From an uncultured Lachnospiraceae bacterium (lineage in GTDB: Bacteria; Bacillota; Clostridia; Lachnospirales; Lachnospiraceae), in the NCBI GenBank assembly GCA_910584945.1, contig CAJUDY010000016.1, positions 8,420 to 72,419 of the forward strand: a stretch of DNA of 64,000 nucleotides, given 5' to 3'. Positions 43,458 through 52,644 of the stretch are shown here, one piece after another. The notes beneath the pieces were generated by a model. It made no database searches, had not been told where the DNA came from, and worked only from the letters and a program-made list of their open reading frames with translations. A program made the translations under genes and the position numbers. How positions within the stretch are numbered: the stretch's first letter is position 1; each line of letters opens with the position of its first letter.

Positions 43458-45044
43458 ATGAAAAACAGACTGACTCTGCAGCAGCGCCTGATCCTGCCCA
43501 TCGTCCTGTTGGGACTGATCACACTGCTTTCAAATATTCTCGCGGTATTTGGCATCCACAACGTAAACGCCAATGCCGGGATCATTGTCGACCGGCATAT
43601 GGTCAGCGAAGCGCAGCTGGAAGATATCCGCCGTTCCATGATGGAGATCCATCGTCTGGCCCTGTCGCACATTATTGCAGCTGACCATGCCACCATGATC
43701 CAGCTGGTAGGAACGATCAAGGAAGAGGAAGCCGGGCTGGATGAGAAGCTGGCCGCTTACGCCTCCTGTGTCCCCCCGGAAGAGGAAGAAACCTACCGCA
43801 TGCTTCTGGAAGATTACGACTCTTTTAAGCACGCGCTTGTCTTCCTTGTCTGCGCCAGTGCAGACAGCCGGACGCAGGCGGCCTATGCACAGGCCAACGG
43901 CGACGTAGCGCTTTTCGGAAATGCAGCTGAGGAAAAAATCAATACCCTTTACGAATCTGTCAGCGGGCAGGCTGCGGCGGCGCGAAACCGCCTTTCCATC
44001 GTATATTTTATTTCTCTTGTGACCAGCGCCGCCACACTGCTCGCAGGGCTTTTCCTTGTATTTGCCGCTTTCCGCATCATCCGGACATCCGTCATCTCCC
44101 CGATCCGGGACGCCATGCAGACGCTTCAGGACAGTTCCGGGCGCACCGGAACTGTCGTGGGAGAAGTCCGAAATCGTACCAGAACATCCCGCGACCATGT
44201 ACATAAGCTGTCCCGGCTGACCGATGAACTGACCGCCGCTTTTGAAGAAATTGCCGGCAACGCCGCTTCCATCCGGGACAACGCTGCAGACACGCAGACG
44301 GATACCCGCAAGATGCGCGGGGAATGCGCGGCAATCACCGCCTACTCGGTGGATATGCGCGGGCGGGCGGAAGAGATGGAGCAGTCCGCGCAGAAAAACA
44401 AAGAAGCAATCCTTACGAAAACGCAGGAAATCATGGGTGTCCTGAATAAAGCGATCGAACAAAGCCGAAGTGTGGAGCAGATCGATCTTCTGACCAAAGA
44501 CATCCTGTCCATCTCCTCTTCTACGGATCTGATTGCCGTCAATGCCTCCATTGAGGCTGCACGAGCCGGAACCGCCGGAAAAGGATTCGCTGTTGTCGCA
44601 CAGGAAATCCGAAAGCTCGCTGATTCCTGTGCCGAGACCGCCGGCCATATCCAGCAGGTCAGCGCGGTCGTCACCGGCGCGGTGGAGCATCTTTCCGAAA
44701 GCGCGCAGGATCTGGTGGACTATCTTGGCCAGAATATCCTGACGCAGTTTGAACTGTCCGTCCAGTCCGGACAGCAGTACCGAAAGGATGCCGCCTATAT
44801 TGAAGCCTCCATGGAAGCCTTTCAGCAGCAGTCAGAAAGGCTGCAGACTGCCATGGACGAGATCGCGGCTTCCATCACCGGCATCTCAGAAGCCATCGAC
44901 GGCGCTCTGCCCGATGTCACCGGAGCCGCCGACAGCACCCGCATACTGGCGGAAGACATGACCGGAATCGCCGCCCGGATGGATACCAATCAGGAGATTG
45001 TGGGTGAACTGAACCGACAGATGGATGTCTTTGCCAATCTGTAG
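43458..45044 (+). CDS. Methyl-accepting chemotaxis protein
   Basis: 528 residues. One helix at the N-terminus (LILPIVLLGLITLLSNILAV), a helical extracellular domain of about 150 residues (four-helix-bundle sensor type), a second helix near 190-210 (FISLVTSAATLLAGLFLVFA), then a cytoplasmic coiled coil. The signalling tip LIAVNASIEAARAGTAGKGF and AVVAQEIRKLADSCAETAGH are well conserved. GGAGGAGA precedes the ATG. It shares a promoter region with the sugar-binding lipoprotein, so binding-protein-mediated taxis is likely. This implies a motile, or formerly motile, organism. Confidence 0.9.
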   Translation: MKNRLTLQQRLILPIVLLGLITLLSNILAVFGIHNVNANAGIIVDRHMVSEAQLEDIRRSMMEIHRLALSHIIAADHATMIQLVGTIKEEEAGLDEKLAAYASCVPPEEEETYRMLLEDYDSFKHALVFLVCASADSRTQAAYAQANGDVALFGNAAEEKINTLYESVSGQAAAARNRLSIVYFISLVTSAATLLAGLFLVFAAFRIIRTSVISPIRDAMQTLQDSSGRTGTVVGEVRNRTRTSRDHVHKLSRLTDELTAAFEEIAGNAASIRDNAADTQTDTRKMRGECAAITAYSVDMRGRAEEMEQSAQKNKEAILTKTQEIMGVLNKAIEQSRSVEQIDLLTKDILSISSSTDLIAVNASIEAARAGTAGKGFAVVAQEIRKLADSCAETAGHIQQVSAVVTGAVEHLSESAQDLVDYLGQNILTQFELSVQSGQQYRKDAAYIEASMEAFQQQSERLQTAMDEIAASITGISEAIDGALPDVTGAADSTRILAEDMTGIAARMDTNQEIVGELNRQMDVFANL

Positions 45045-45047
45045 ATC

Positions 45048-45084
45048 AAAAGAACGTGGCCGTTTTCACCGGTCACGCTCTTTT
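45048..45084 (+). terminator. Terminator after the chemoreceptor
   Basis: AAAAGAACGTGGCCG and a complementary CGGTCACGCTCTTTT arm (a few mismatches) ending in T residues. Confidence 0.65.
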
Positions 45085-45258
45085 CAGTATATCTGTAATC
45101 TGTTCCTTCGGACGGTAACCGACTGCCAGTTCCGCCACTTTTCCTTCTTTCATGACAACCATAGCGGAAATATTTTCCACCCTGAACACGGCATGATCTT
45201 CTGCATACTTTTTCTGCGCATGTTCCAGATGCTCCCAGAACGGGAGACCGGAAAGCAT
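45073..45258 (-). pseudogene. C-terminal fragment of a thioredoxin
   Basis: FRVENISAMVVMKEGKVAEL followed by AVGYRPKEQITDILKR aligns closely with the last 38 residues of the thioredoxin at 670-987. The CxxC half is missing and the cis-Pro is replaced by Ser (ENIS). A dead partial copy. Confidence 0.75.
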
Positions 45259-45386
45259 GTCCGCCGCCTGGCTTTCCCTGTATCTTTCATACTCGTACCT
45301 TCGGACCTGAAAATGATGTTTCTGTTGTAATTATTTGTGAAAGCGCCTCTTCTTATCTGACGGTGATAATCGATACCCTGCCGCAG

Positions 45387-45896
45387 TCAGCAGCTCACGG
45401 TCCTTTGGGTCTCAGCCATCAGCAGCGAAAGCACCCGGTAAAGGGGACGGTACAAGACTGCACAAAGCAGCACATTTCCGACACAGTGAAGCAGGTCAAA
45501 ATAAAGCCCGGCTCCCCAGTACGCCACCCCCGCTCCCGGACCGCCTGTTACAAAATAAGGGATTGCGCACAGAAAACCAAAGCACAGTCCGAAGATCCCA
45601 GAGATCATGCTCCACAAAATTACAGAATCGCTTTTGATCAGCAGCACGACCAGAGCGAAAATACTCCATATATACAGATAGCTGACCCACCAGATGCCAA
45701 ATCCGTAAAAAAGGCCTTCCAGCATGACAAAAGCATAGATGATGGCAAATACCCGTTTTCCAAAGGTCCGCGTATACAATATGATCAAAAGCGTAACGAT
45801 CTCAATATTCGGCAGAAACTGCATCCCCACCTGACCGGCGAACAGGAGTGCCGTCAGCATGGACGATATCACCAGCATTTTTGTATTCATCCGCAT
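45387..45896 (-). CDS. ECF transporter S component, predicted cobalamin/corrinoid uptake
   Basis: 169-residue membrane protein with about five to six helices, the size of ECF substrate-binding (S) components (SMLTALLFAGQVGMQFLP, then TLLIILYTRTFGKRVFAI). It works with a shared energizing module (EcfA/A'/T) encoded elsewhere. It starts 7 bp after the DUF4430 gene and both are downstream of a cobalamin riboswitch, which points to a corrinoid or cobalt-related substrate. The C-terminal residues after LYRVLSLLM are short and hydrophilic. Confidence 0.78.
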   Translation of the reverse strand: MRMNTKMLVISSMLTALLFAGQVGMQFLPNIEIVTLLIILYTRTFGKRVFAIIYAFVMLEGLFYGFGIWWVSYLYIWSIFALVVLLIKSDSVILWSMISGIFGLCFGFLCAIPYFVTGGPGAGVAYWGAGLYFDLLHCVGNVLLCAVLYRPLYRVLSLLMAETQRTVSC

Positions 45897-45903
45897 GTCT
45901 CTC

Positions 45904-46302
45904 TCAATACCCCTCAGTGAGCGTCAGCTCAAACACATCTCCATCTGCAATCGGCGTCTGTGTGGCGGAAGTGTTCACGGTCTCGCCGCCTTTTGTCAGG
46001 CACCACCACTGCTGCCTGGATTCTTCCGCGGTCTCGCCGTCCACAGAAATAATGTAAAGACCGTAAGGTCCTTCTTCGCCTTCTGCCAAACCCTCCGCTT
46101 CCAAAACGGCTCCTAAAAACTCCTCATCCGTCTGGTAAGTGAATTCCTTTTCACTGGCGTCGGCATGAACTACCTTTACCGTGATCTCCTTTTCTCCCGC
46201 CACACCCCTGGGGGCAAACTTCTGGTATCCCAATACTGCCCCAAGGCAAAGCACTAAAAGAAGCGCTGCAGTAATTAAAATTGCTTTCTTATCCTTGTTC
46301 AT
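45904..46302 (-). CDS. DUF4430-domain membrane-anchored protein
   Basis: 132 residues. A single N-terminal hydrophobic helix (AILITAALLLVLCLGAVLG) anchors a beta-rich DUF4430 domain (TVKVVHADASEKEFTYQTDE, LYIISVDGETAE, QQWWCLTKGGETVNTSATQT), which resembles the C-terminal domain of transcobalamin-like proteins. With a cobalamin riboswitch upstream and an ECF S component downstream, a surface corrinoid-binding role is the natural reading. The start at 46302 has GAGAGGA at good spacing; an ATG at 46317 is less likely. Confidence 0.78.
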   Translation of the reverse strand: MNKDKKAILITAALLLVLCLGAVLGYQKFAPRGVAGEKEITVKVVHADASEKEFTYQTDEEFLGAVLEAEGLAEGEEGPYGLYIISVDGETAEESRQQWWCLTKGGETVNTSATQTPIADGDVFELTLTEGY

Positions 46303-46380
46303 TTTCGTCCTCTCCATCCGGTTAATCAGTTACACGTTTTCTCACTGGTCCCCCCGCAGAGTCTTCCGATAACTGCGCAT

Positions 46381-46570
46381 AAAAGAAGCAGGCCTGCCTT
46401 ACGTCAGACCTGCACCTGTTGCGCTTGTGTGGAATGCATGGCCTTGCAAGGAAGCTTCATTCCGCCTGTCTTTGGTAACCTGGCTCGCAGAAGACATCGT
46501 ATGCTCTGCTTACAGTGACCGCATCGCTCAGGCTTCGCACCTGATTCCCCTTGGACAGACTTATATGATG
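46381..46570 (-). promoter_or_regulatory. Cobalamin riboswitch with terminator
   Basis: Reading on the minus strand: GGGGAATCAGGTGCGAAGCC, then the B12 box around GGTCACTGT (46512-46520), then GAGCCAGGTTACC and GGCGGAATGAAGC, all in the order of cobalamin aptamers. The 3' end is a 9-bp stem GCAGGTCTG/CAGGCCTGC followed by TTCTTTT (46381-46413), an intrinsic terminator expression platform. It should switch off the DUF4430/ECF genes when corrinoid is plentiful. Confidence 0.9.
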
Positions 46571-46575
46571 TTGTC

Positions 46576-46604
46576 ATCTTAGCATCGGAATCAAATTTTG
46601 TCAA
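46576..46604 (-). promoter_or_regulatory. Promoter of the cobalamin riboswitch transcript
   Basis: Minus-strand TTGACA (46599-46604), exactly 17 bp, TAAGAT (46576-46581); the start site would fall at about 46569, where the aptamer begins. Confidence 0.8.
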
Positions 46605-46643
46605 ATTTTTATTTTGTGAAAGTTCCCACAGAATGCATGGCCT

Positions 46644-46853
46644 TTATCCATCACCAAATTCATCAATGACCGGTTCTTTCAGTCCATACTCCCTGCAGCT
46701 GTTCCGCATCCTTCCCAGCCCGGTTCCCCAGGCCTCAATGAGTTTCATATAGTGAAACGCTTCCGAAATCGCTGCGTTCCGACATTTTGATTTTCCCTCC
46801 AGCGCCGCCTCCAGATCCAGTTCCTGAAGCATCCGCATATCAAAGCTTTTCAC
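46644..46853 (-). pseudogene. Fragment of an AlbA_2/RecG-like ATP-binding regulator
   Basis: RNAAISEAFHYMKLIEAWGT followed by GLGRMRNSCREYGLKEPVID is the late conserved block of the divergent AAA-4 (AlbA_2) family of putative regulators. Nothing of the earlier ATP-binding part remains. It ends after EFGDG at a TAA, and its first codons overlap the 3' end of the GH3 gene. Confidence 0.65.
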
Positions 46854-49309
46854 TCCCCTGTCAGTCTTCGAACCAGCTTCCGCACCCGTCCCGCGCTGCG
46901 CCGGATAGCCGTTTCCGGGAGCGTTCCCTCTTTATACGCACGGCGGATATTTTCATCATCCTCCGGGTTTCCCGGCATAATAAGATCATTTCCCGCCGCT
47001 ATGCATTTCCACGGGATACTTCCGTCCTCTGGGACTGTCGTATTCCAGTCGGACATGATGACGCCGTCATATCCCCATTCTTCACGGGCGATCGCGGTAC
47101 AGAGAGCCCGGCTGTTGGCCGCATGGACGCCGTTGATCTGGTTATAAGAAGACATCATGGCTGCCGGCGCGGATTTTTTCACCGCGATCTCAAATCCCCG
47201 CAGATAGATCTCCCGGAGCGCCCGTTCGGTTATGCGGACGTCGACTCCCATCCGGTTGTCCTCCTGATTGTTGCATGCAAAATGCTTGATCGTCACTCCG
47301 CATCCCCTGCGGCTCTGCACGCCTTCTGTCACCGCCGATGCCAGAAGTCCGGAGAGCAGAGGATCTTCCGAATAATACTCAAAGTTGCGTCCGCACAGTG
47401 GATTTCGGTGGATATTCATACCCGGGGCCAGCCAGAGATCCACATGGAATTCTTTCATTTCTTCTGCCACAGCCGCTCCGAATTCCCGCATCAGTTCCAT
47501 GTCCCATGACTGCGCCAGCGCCGTGCCCACCGGAAACGCCGTGCAGAACTGATACCAGGTATCGGCGCCCTCATGGTGCACGGTCTCTTCCAGAAAGCCG
47601 TTTTCCAGGGAACCCAGAACACCGACGCCGTAGACACAGTCCGTGCTGCGGTCCACTTCATAGCTCTGCCGCAGGCGAAGTCCAGCCGGGCCGTCCGCCA
47701 TGATCAGGGAGCGGACGCCGTATTTTTCTTCCAGCGCTTCCGTCGTCTCCCCGGCGGAGCCGGGCACCCGGACCCCGGAGGAACCCAGCGTACTGGTGCC
47801 CTTCGTGATGTTTCCGTACAGAAGCGGAATCAGTTCCTCCGCAGGAACCTCCTCCGCCAGAAAATCATCTTTCTGACAGGTCCGCTTCTTCTCCTTCTGA
47901 GGAGTAAGGGTTAAATTGGGTACTCTCTGTTCTCTGGCCAGTTCCATCCATTCTTTGAATTTTCTTCCGGCTGCCTCCGGCGCAGGAAGCGTATCCAACG
48001 CCGGAAATTCCATGCCGCTGTATACGGTCTTTTCCAACACGGTCTGCTTTTGAACCGTAAGCAGAGAAACAAGCTGCAGGGACTTTGCATGATTCCCGAT
48101 CCATAAACCGTAAGTTCCTGCTTCCACGATCCACGCATGCAGCGATTCAGAAAATCCGGCAAGGTACGGCCACTCAACGGATACGGTAAGCCGCTCTTCT
48201 TCCCCGGGATTCAGACAGCCGGTCTTTGCAAAACCGACCAGACGCTGATATTCCTTTGCGCCGCCGGTCTGGGGCAGGGTCACATAGGCCTGCACCACTT
48301 CTCTTCCCGCATAATGGTTTCCGGTATTTTTCACAGATACCGCTGCTTCCACACCCCGCTCTGTCTCCCGGCACCCTTCAAACTTTATGGAAAAGCCTGT
48401 GTAGGAAAATCCATATCCAAACGGAAACAAGGGCTCTATGCCAAAACTGTCAAAACAGCGGTAGCCCACATAAATCCCTTCCCGGTATTCTTCTGTTTCC
48501 AGATTTCCGTTTAAGTATCCAAAGCTTTCCGCAGAAGGATAGTCTTTATATCGCCTGGCCCAGGTGGTCGTAAGCCTCCCTCCAGGTACGGCCCGGCCAA
48601 ACAGCACATCCGCGGCGGCATGACCTCCCTCCTGTCCCGGCAGAGAAAGAAGCAAAACCGCTTTTATATGTTCCGTTTTTTTCAGGATATCGGTCAGCTC
48701 TACAGGCGCGCCCACGTTTAAAAGCAGGATGATGGGAACGCCGGATTCATTCAGGCAGCAAAGATCCTCCTGTTCTTTTCTGCTTAAATAATAATCGCCT
48801 TCTTCCCTTCTTCGGTCTTTTCCTTCGCCGGCAATACGACTGATCACATAGACCGCAGCCGAAGCACCTTTCAGATCCTCTGCTTCGATCTTCCGTCCGT
48901 CCGGCAGGACAAACGGATGCTCCGCATAAGCGTCGAACGGATTTTTCACCTGTTTTGCACGGTTCAGAATTTTCTCCTTCCATGCAAGGCGGGCTGCCTC
49001 ATAACGCTTCTCATAGTCTTCGATCCAGCATTCGCTGGTGATCACCGCTCCCGCTGCCCTGAGGCCCTGACAAACGGAGATACTTTCCCGGCTGTTCACA
49101 TCTCCGGAGCCGATGCCTCCTTTTACCGTGCACACCGCGCCGCCGCCAAACAGCGCCAACGGCCTGGAAGCATCCAGCGGAAGGATCCCTTCATTTTTCA
49201 GCAAAACCATGCCTTCCGCCGCCGCCTTTCTCGCCAGCCGGCCATGCGCAAGCTCACGCTCAGAGCGCCGTGCGTCCCGCGCACCACTGTGCTTCCGATC
49301 TGTGATCAT
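46850..49309 (-). CDS. GH3 beta-glucosidase with permuted domain order
   Basis: 819 residues. The order is reversed from typical GH3: first the alpha/beta sandwich domain (residues about 20-290; LARKAAAEGMVLLKNEGILP, GEGKDRRREEGDYYLS with the likely acid/base Glu), then a fibronectin-III-like domain (about 330-410), then the TIM barrel (about 490-815; MADGPAGLRLRQSYE, HFACNNQEDNR, GYDGVIMSDWNTT with the nucleophile Asp near the end). Such permuted GH3 enzymes are known from Ruminococcus and relatives. There is no signal peptide, so it acts on imported oligosaccharides. AAGGAGG precedes the ATG. It is the last gene of the ABC importer unit. Confidence 0.9.
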   Translation of the reverse strand: MITDRKHSGARDARRSERELAHGRLARKAAAEGMVLLKNEGILPLDASRPLALFGGGAVCTVKGGIGSGDVNSRESISVCQGLRAAGAVITSECWIEDYEKRYEAARLAWKEKILNRAKQVKNPFDAYAEHPFVLPDGRKIEAEDLKGASAAVYVISRIAGEGKDRRREEGDYYLSRKEQEDLCCLNESGVPIILLLNVGAPVELTDILKKTEHIKAVLLLSLPGQEGGHAAADVLFGRAVPGGRLTTTWARRYKDYPSAESFGYLNGNLETEEYREGIYVGYRCFDSFGIEPLFPFGYGFSYTGFSIKFEGCRETERGVEAAVSVKNTGNHYAGREVVQAYVTLPQTGGAKEYQRLVGFAKTGCLNPGEEERLTVSVEWPYLAGFSESLHAWIVEAGTYGLWIGNHAKSLQLVSLLTVQKQTVLEKTVYSGMEFPALDTLPAPEAAGRKFKEWMELAREQRVPNLTLTPQKEKKRTCQKDDFLAEEVPAEELIPLLYGNITKGTSTLGSSGVRVPGSAGETTEALEEKYGVRSLIMADGPAGLRLRQSYEVDRSTDCVYGVGVLGSLENGFLEETVHHEGADTWYQFCTAFPVGTALAQSWDMELMREFGAAVAEEMKEFHVDLWLAPGMNIHRNPLCGRNFEYYSEDPLLSGLLASAVTEGVQSRRGCGVTIKHFACNNQEDNRMGVDVRITERALREIYLRGFEIAVKKSAPAAMMSSYNQINGVHAANSRALCTAIAREEWGYDGVIMSDWNTTVPEDGSIPWKCIAAGNDLIMPGNPEDDENIRRAYKEGTLPETAIRRSAGRVRKLVRRLTGE

Positions 49310-49398
49310 CCTGTTATCCTCCTTAAAAAAACTGCTGCAGCCGTCCCCCGCAATTCAAAAGGCCCATACTACAGCAGTCACTTGAAAATATATTATGG

Positions 49399-50244
49399 TT
49401 ACTCTTTCACACCGCCGAGCGTCACACCCGCAATGATATATTTGGACAAAAGCAGATATACCAGAATGATCGGAACGATGGCGACCAGAATCATGGTATA
49501 GATCTTGCCCATATCAAAGTTCATATAGTCCGCGCCCCTGAGCGTCGCGATCAGAATCGGGACGGTCATCTTCTCCTTTGACTGGATCACCAGCGCCGGG
49601 ACGAAGTAGTTGTTCCAGGAGCTTACAAACGTAAAAATTGCCTGCACCGCGATGGCCGGTTTCATAATCGGGAGCACGATCTGGTTAAATGTCCGGAACT
49701 CTCCGCAGCCATCGATCCTTGCCGCCTCCACAAGGGACATGGGAAGAGACGACTGCAGATAGCTGTACATGAAATAAAAGACGGACGGAGCGGCAATGGA
49801 CGGGAGGATCAGAGGAAGCAGGGAGTCATACATTCCCATATTCGTGATCAGTCTGAGAAATCCCATAGCCGTTACCTGCGTGGGCATCACGAGAATCGCC
49901 ATGATAAAGGTAAACGCCGCCTTCTTTAATTTAAAATCATACGCGTACAGACCATAGGCTGTCAAGGCCGAAAAATAAGTAGCAATCGCAGCGGAGCAGC
50001 CGGAGACAATCAAACTGTTCAGAATTCCCCGAAACATGGGGAACGTTCCGTCGTTGGCCACATTTTTCAGATTGGTAAACAGATAACTGCCCGGCAGCGC
50101 CGAAAATCCTTTCTGCAGGTCTGCGTGCGATCTTGTTGCGTTGATAAACAGAATGTAGAAGAAAAACAGGCACATAAATGACAGAATGATCAGTACCACA
50201 TGCGCCACGATACTCCGTAAATGACTGGGCTGTTTTGATTTCAT
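49399..50244 (-). CDS. Carbohydrate ABC importer permease (MalG type)
   Basis: 281 residues with six helices. The cytoplasmic EAA loop reads LVEAARIDGCGEFRTFNQIV with conserved Gly, docking the shared ATPase. Ends in the conserved AGVTLGGVKE. The start at 50244 is preceded by AGGAGGGG; the longer frame to 50394 overlaps the upstream permease and is not used. Partner of the MalF-type permease 4 bp upstream. No ATPase gene is in this cluster, so an MsmK-like shared ATPase is expected elsewhere. Confidence 0.92.
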   Translation of the reverse strand: MKSKQPSHLRSIVAHVVLIILSFMCLFFFYILFINATRSHADLQKGFSALPGSYLFTNLKNVANDGTFPMFRGILNSLIVSGCSAAIATYFSALTAYGLYAYDFKLKKAAFTFIMAILVMPTQVTAMGFLRLITNMGMYDSLLPLILPSIAAPSVFYFMYSYLQSSLPMSLVEAARIDGCGEFRTFNQIVLPIMKPAIAVQAIFTFVSSWNNYFVPALVIQSKEKMTVPILIATLRGADYMNFDMGKIYTMILVAIVPIILVYLLLSKYIIAGVTLGGVKE

Positions 50245-50248
50245 AACT

Positions 50249-51202
50249 CTATCCCCTCCTGCTCTGTTTTTTTGCTTTCTTCGCCGCGGCTTTGGAACCG
50301 TCAGGATCATCATTGTTCGTGATTCGGTATACAAAGAAGCACAGAATGCCGCTGACAATAAACAGATAGACCGAAAGTGCGCCTGCCATGCCATAATTCC
50401 GGCTCTTCAGATGGCTGTTCAGGAACATGATCAGTGTCATGGACGTACGGTCCGGCGTACCCTGACCATTGGTCAGAATCTGAGGCACGTCAAACATCTG
50501 CAGGCCGCCGATAATCGCCGTGATCAGGGTGTAGGCAAGGATTGGGCGTATCTGCGGAAGCGTGATATAGAAAAACCGCTGAAAACTGTTGCACCCGTCC
50601 AGGTCGGAAGCCTCGAACACATCCGGGCTGATTCCCATGATCGCCGCCATGAGCATGATCGTGGAATTACCGAACCACATAAGGAAATTCATGAGGCCTA
50701 CCAGTGATCTGGTGCCAAAGACCGAACCCAGAAAATCAACCGGCTCCTTGATCAGCCCTATGGACAGGAGAATCTCATTGACCGGCCCGTTATTGGAGAA
50801 CATGGTAAAAAACAGCATCGCAAACGCGGATGCCATGATCAAATTGGGCAGATAGATCACAACCTTGAAAAACTGCGTCCCATGGATCTTAAGCCGGGCA
50901 TCCACGAACCATTCCGCCAGCACCAGAGCAATCACGATCTGGGGAATGAACCCCACAATCCACAGAATCAGCGTATTGGCCGCGTATTTGAGCATGTCTG
51001 ATTTCAGAAGGCTGATATAATTCTCCATCCCGATAAAATTGGGTCCGACTTCCTTGATACCAGAACGATAATATTCAAAAAAGCTGTACCGGATCGTATC
51101 CAGAAGCGGTATAAATGAAAATATGAAAAAACTTACAAAAAACGGAAGAATAAAGAAATATCCCCATTTCGAATAGTCAATCTTTTTATTTCTGGACTTC
51201 AT
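50249..51202 (-). CDS. Carbohydrate ABC importer permease (MalF type)
   Basis: 317 residues, six helices, with the first ones in GYFFILPFFVSFFIFSFIPL. The EAA loop is DVFEASDLDGCNSFQRFFYI. The C-terminal tail is strongly basic (KKAKKQSRRG). The ATG at 51200-51202 is chosen because AAAGGA lies 9 bp upstream; a GTG two codons earlier is the alternative. Sits between the binding protein and the second permease in one operon. Confidence 0.92.
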   Translation of the reverse strand: MKSRNKKIDYSKWGYFFILPFFVSFFIFSFIPLLDTIRYSFFEYYRSGIKEVGPNFIGMENYISLLKSDMLKYAANTLILWIVGFIPQIVIALVLAEWFVDARLKIHGTQFFKVVIYLPNLIMASAFAMLFFTMFSNNGPVNEILLSIGLIKEPVDFLGSVFGTRSLVGLMNFLMWFGNSTIMLMAAIMGISPDVFEASDLDGCNSFQRFFYITLPQIRPILAYTLITAIIGGLQMFDVPQILTNGQGTPDRTSMTLIMFLNSHLKSRNYGMAGALSVYLFIVSGILCFFVYRITNNDDPDGSKAAAKKAKKQSRRG

Positions 51203-51267
51203 AAACACTGTTCCTTTCTTTATCCCTTATGCATCGGGGCACAAAAGTGCCCCGTACAACTCTCTCT

Positions 51268-52644
51268 TTATTCCGGCCACTGAATCGCTGTAATGTCCGG
51301 ATAGCGCTCGATAATCGCCGTCTCAAAATTCTCCTTTGCTTTATCAAAGTCAACCGCTCCCTGGAAATAATCGCTGAACGAATTCTGGAGCAGCTCTACG
51401 CATCCCTGATCATAAGCGGAAAGCGGTGCGATCTGGATGCTTTCCGCAACCGGAACGAAATACTGGAACGCATTCTGTCCTCCCAGGAATTCAGAAGCAT
51501 AACTGCTGTCCTCTGCCACTTTCTGCATGCCGCTCTTTGTATTCGTATAGTCCAGATATTCTTTGGAGATCTTCAGCAGATTCTCCTGGTTCCCTGTAAC
51601 CGCAAGGATAATGTCTTTTACCTTCTCCGGATTATCGGTGCCGGTGCATGCATGTACATAAGAGCCTCCCCAGTTATATTCCTGCGGCGGATTGGTAACT
51701 CCCCAGACGCCGTCCTCGCCGTCCCAGTTCTTCTTCAGAGTAAAATCTATGCCCCAGGCCGGGAAAAGGAACGCAAATACATTGGAGGAAGAGCCCATGG
51801 TCTTGTTCCAGTCGTCAACCCACTGCCGTTTTACATTTTTGTCCAGATATCCTGCATCCAGCCATTCTTTGGAATCCTCCACCCAGTCCATGATCTTCTG
51901 ATCCACCTTGATCGTAGTCTCGCCCGGACTTACCCAGGGAGCTTCAATGCTGTTCCCGTACAGACGGAACGTATCCGCATAGGAAGCAAAAGTATAATAT
52001 CCTTTTGCTTTCAGTTCCTCTGCCGTCGCTTTCAGCGTATCCCAGTCCTTCACCTTCTCACCAATCGCTTCCGGATCATCGGTGCCGAACACGTCCATGG
52101 CGATATCCCGGCGGTATACCAGAAGGCCCGGACAGCGCTGCCAGGTGGAGCCTCTCTGAACACCGTTCACATCCGAGGCTGTTACTTTTGTAAACTCATA
52201 CTGGTCTGCCAGATCCGCGTCCGGATCAATCCCAAGATCCGTAAGGGGCATGGCCACATCCGCATCCGCGTCTGTATATTTATACACATAATCAACCTCT
52301 GACAGGAAAATATCCACCTTGTCGTCCGCCGAAGCATCCGCCTGTCTTAAGAGCGCCTCATCCAGCTTCTGCTGATAGACTCCGTCCTCATTGGGATTGA
52401 TGATCCAGTGGATCTCGGTACCGTCATTTAACGTCGTCACGGTACCGTCCGTCGAGGTTTCCTTCACCTCCGGATAGACCTCCTCCACACGCTTACGGAA
52501 CTCGTCATTCCAGCTGTAGACATTGATAACCTTTCCTTCTTCACCGGACGATGCACCGCCGTCGGATGATTTGCCGCCGCAGCCGGCCAGCGAACCGGCT
52601 GCCACAACCGCAGCTAACAAGACACAGATAACTCTCTTTTTCAT
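51268..52644 (-). CDS. Oligosaccharide-binding lipoprotein of the ABC importer
   Basis: 458 residues with a lipoprotein signal (VICVLLAAVVAAGSLAGCGG; lipid on Cys). Family-1 sugar-binding protein features include INVYSWNDEFRKRVEE, DIFLSEVDYVYKYTD and SNVFAFLFPAWGIDF. AGGAGG stands before the ATG. First gene of the importer/GH3 unit, so it should define the substrate, most likely beta-linked glucooligosaccharides given the two GH94 phosphorylases across the intergenic region. Confidence 0.9.
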   Translation of the reverse strand: MKKRVICVLLAAVVAAGSLAGCGGKSSDGGASSGEEGKVINVYSWNDEFRKRVEEVYPEVKETSTDGTVTTLNDGTEIHWIINPNEDGVYQQKLDEALLRQADASADDKVDIFLSEVDYVYKYTDADADVAMPLTDLGIDPDADLADQYEFTKVTASDVNGVQRGSTWQRCPGLLVYRRDIAMDVFGTDDPEAIGEKVKDWDTLKATAEELKAKGYYTFASYADTFRLYGNSIEAPWVSPGETTIKVDQKIMDWVEDSKEWLDAGYLDKNVKRQWVDDWNKTMGSSSNVFAFLFPAWGIDFTLKKNWDGEDGVWGVTNPPQEYNWGGSYVHACTGTDNPEKVKDIILAVTGNQENLLKISKEYLDYTNTKSGMQKVAEDSSYASEFLGGQNAFQYFVPVAESIQIAPLSAYDQGCVELLQNSFSDYFQGAVDFDKAKENFETAIIERYPDITAIQWPE

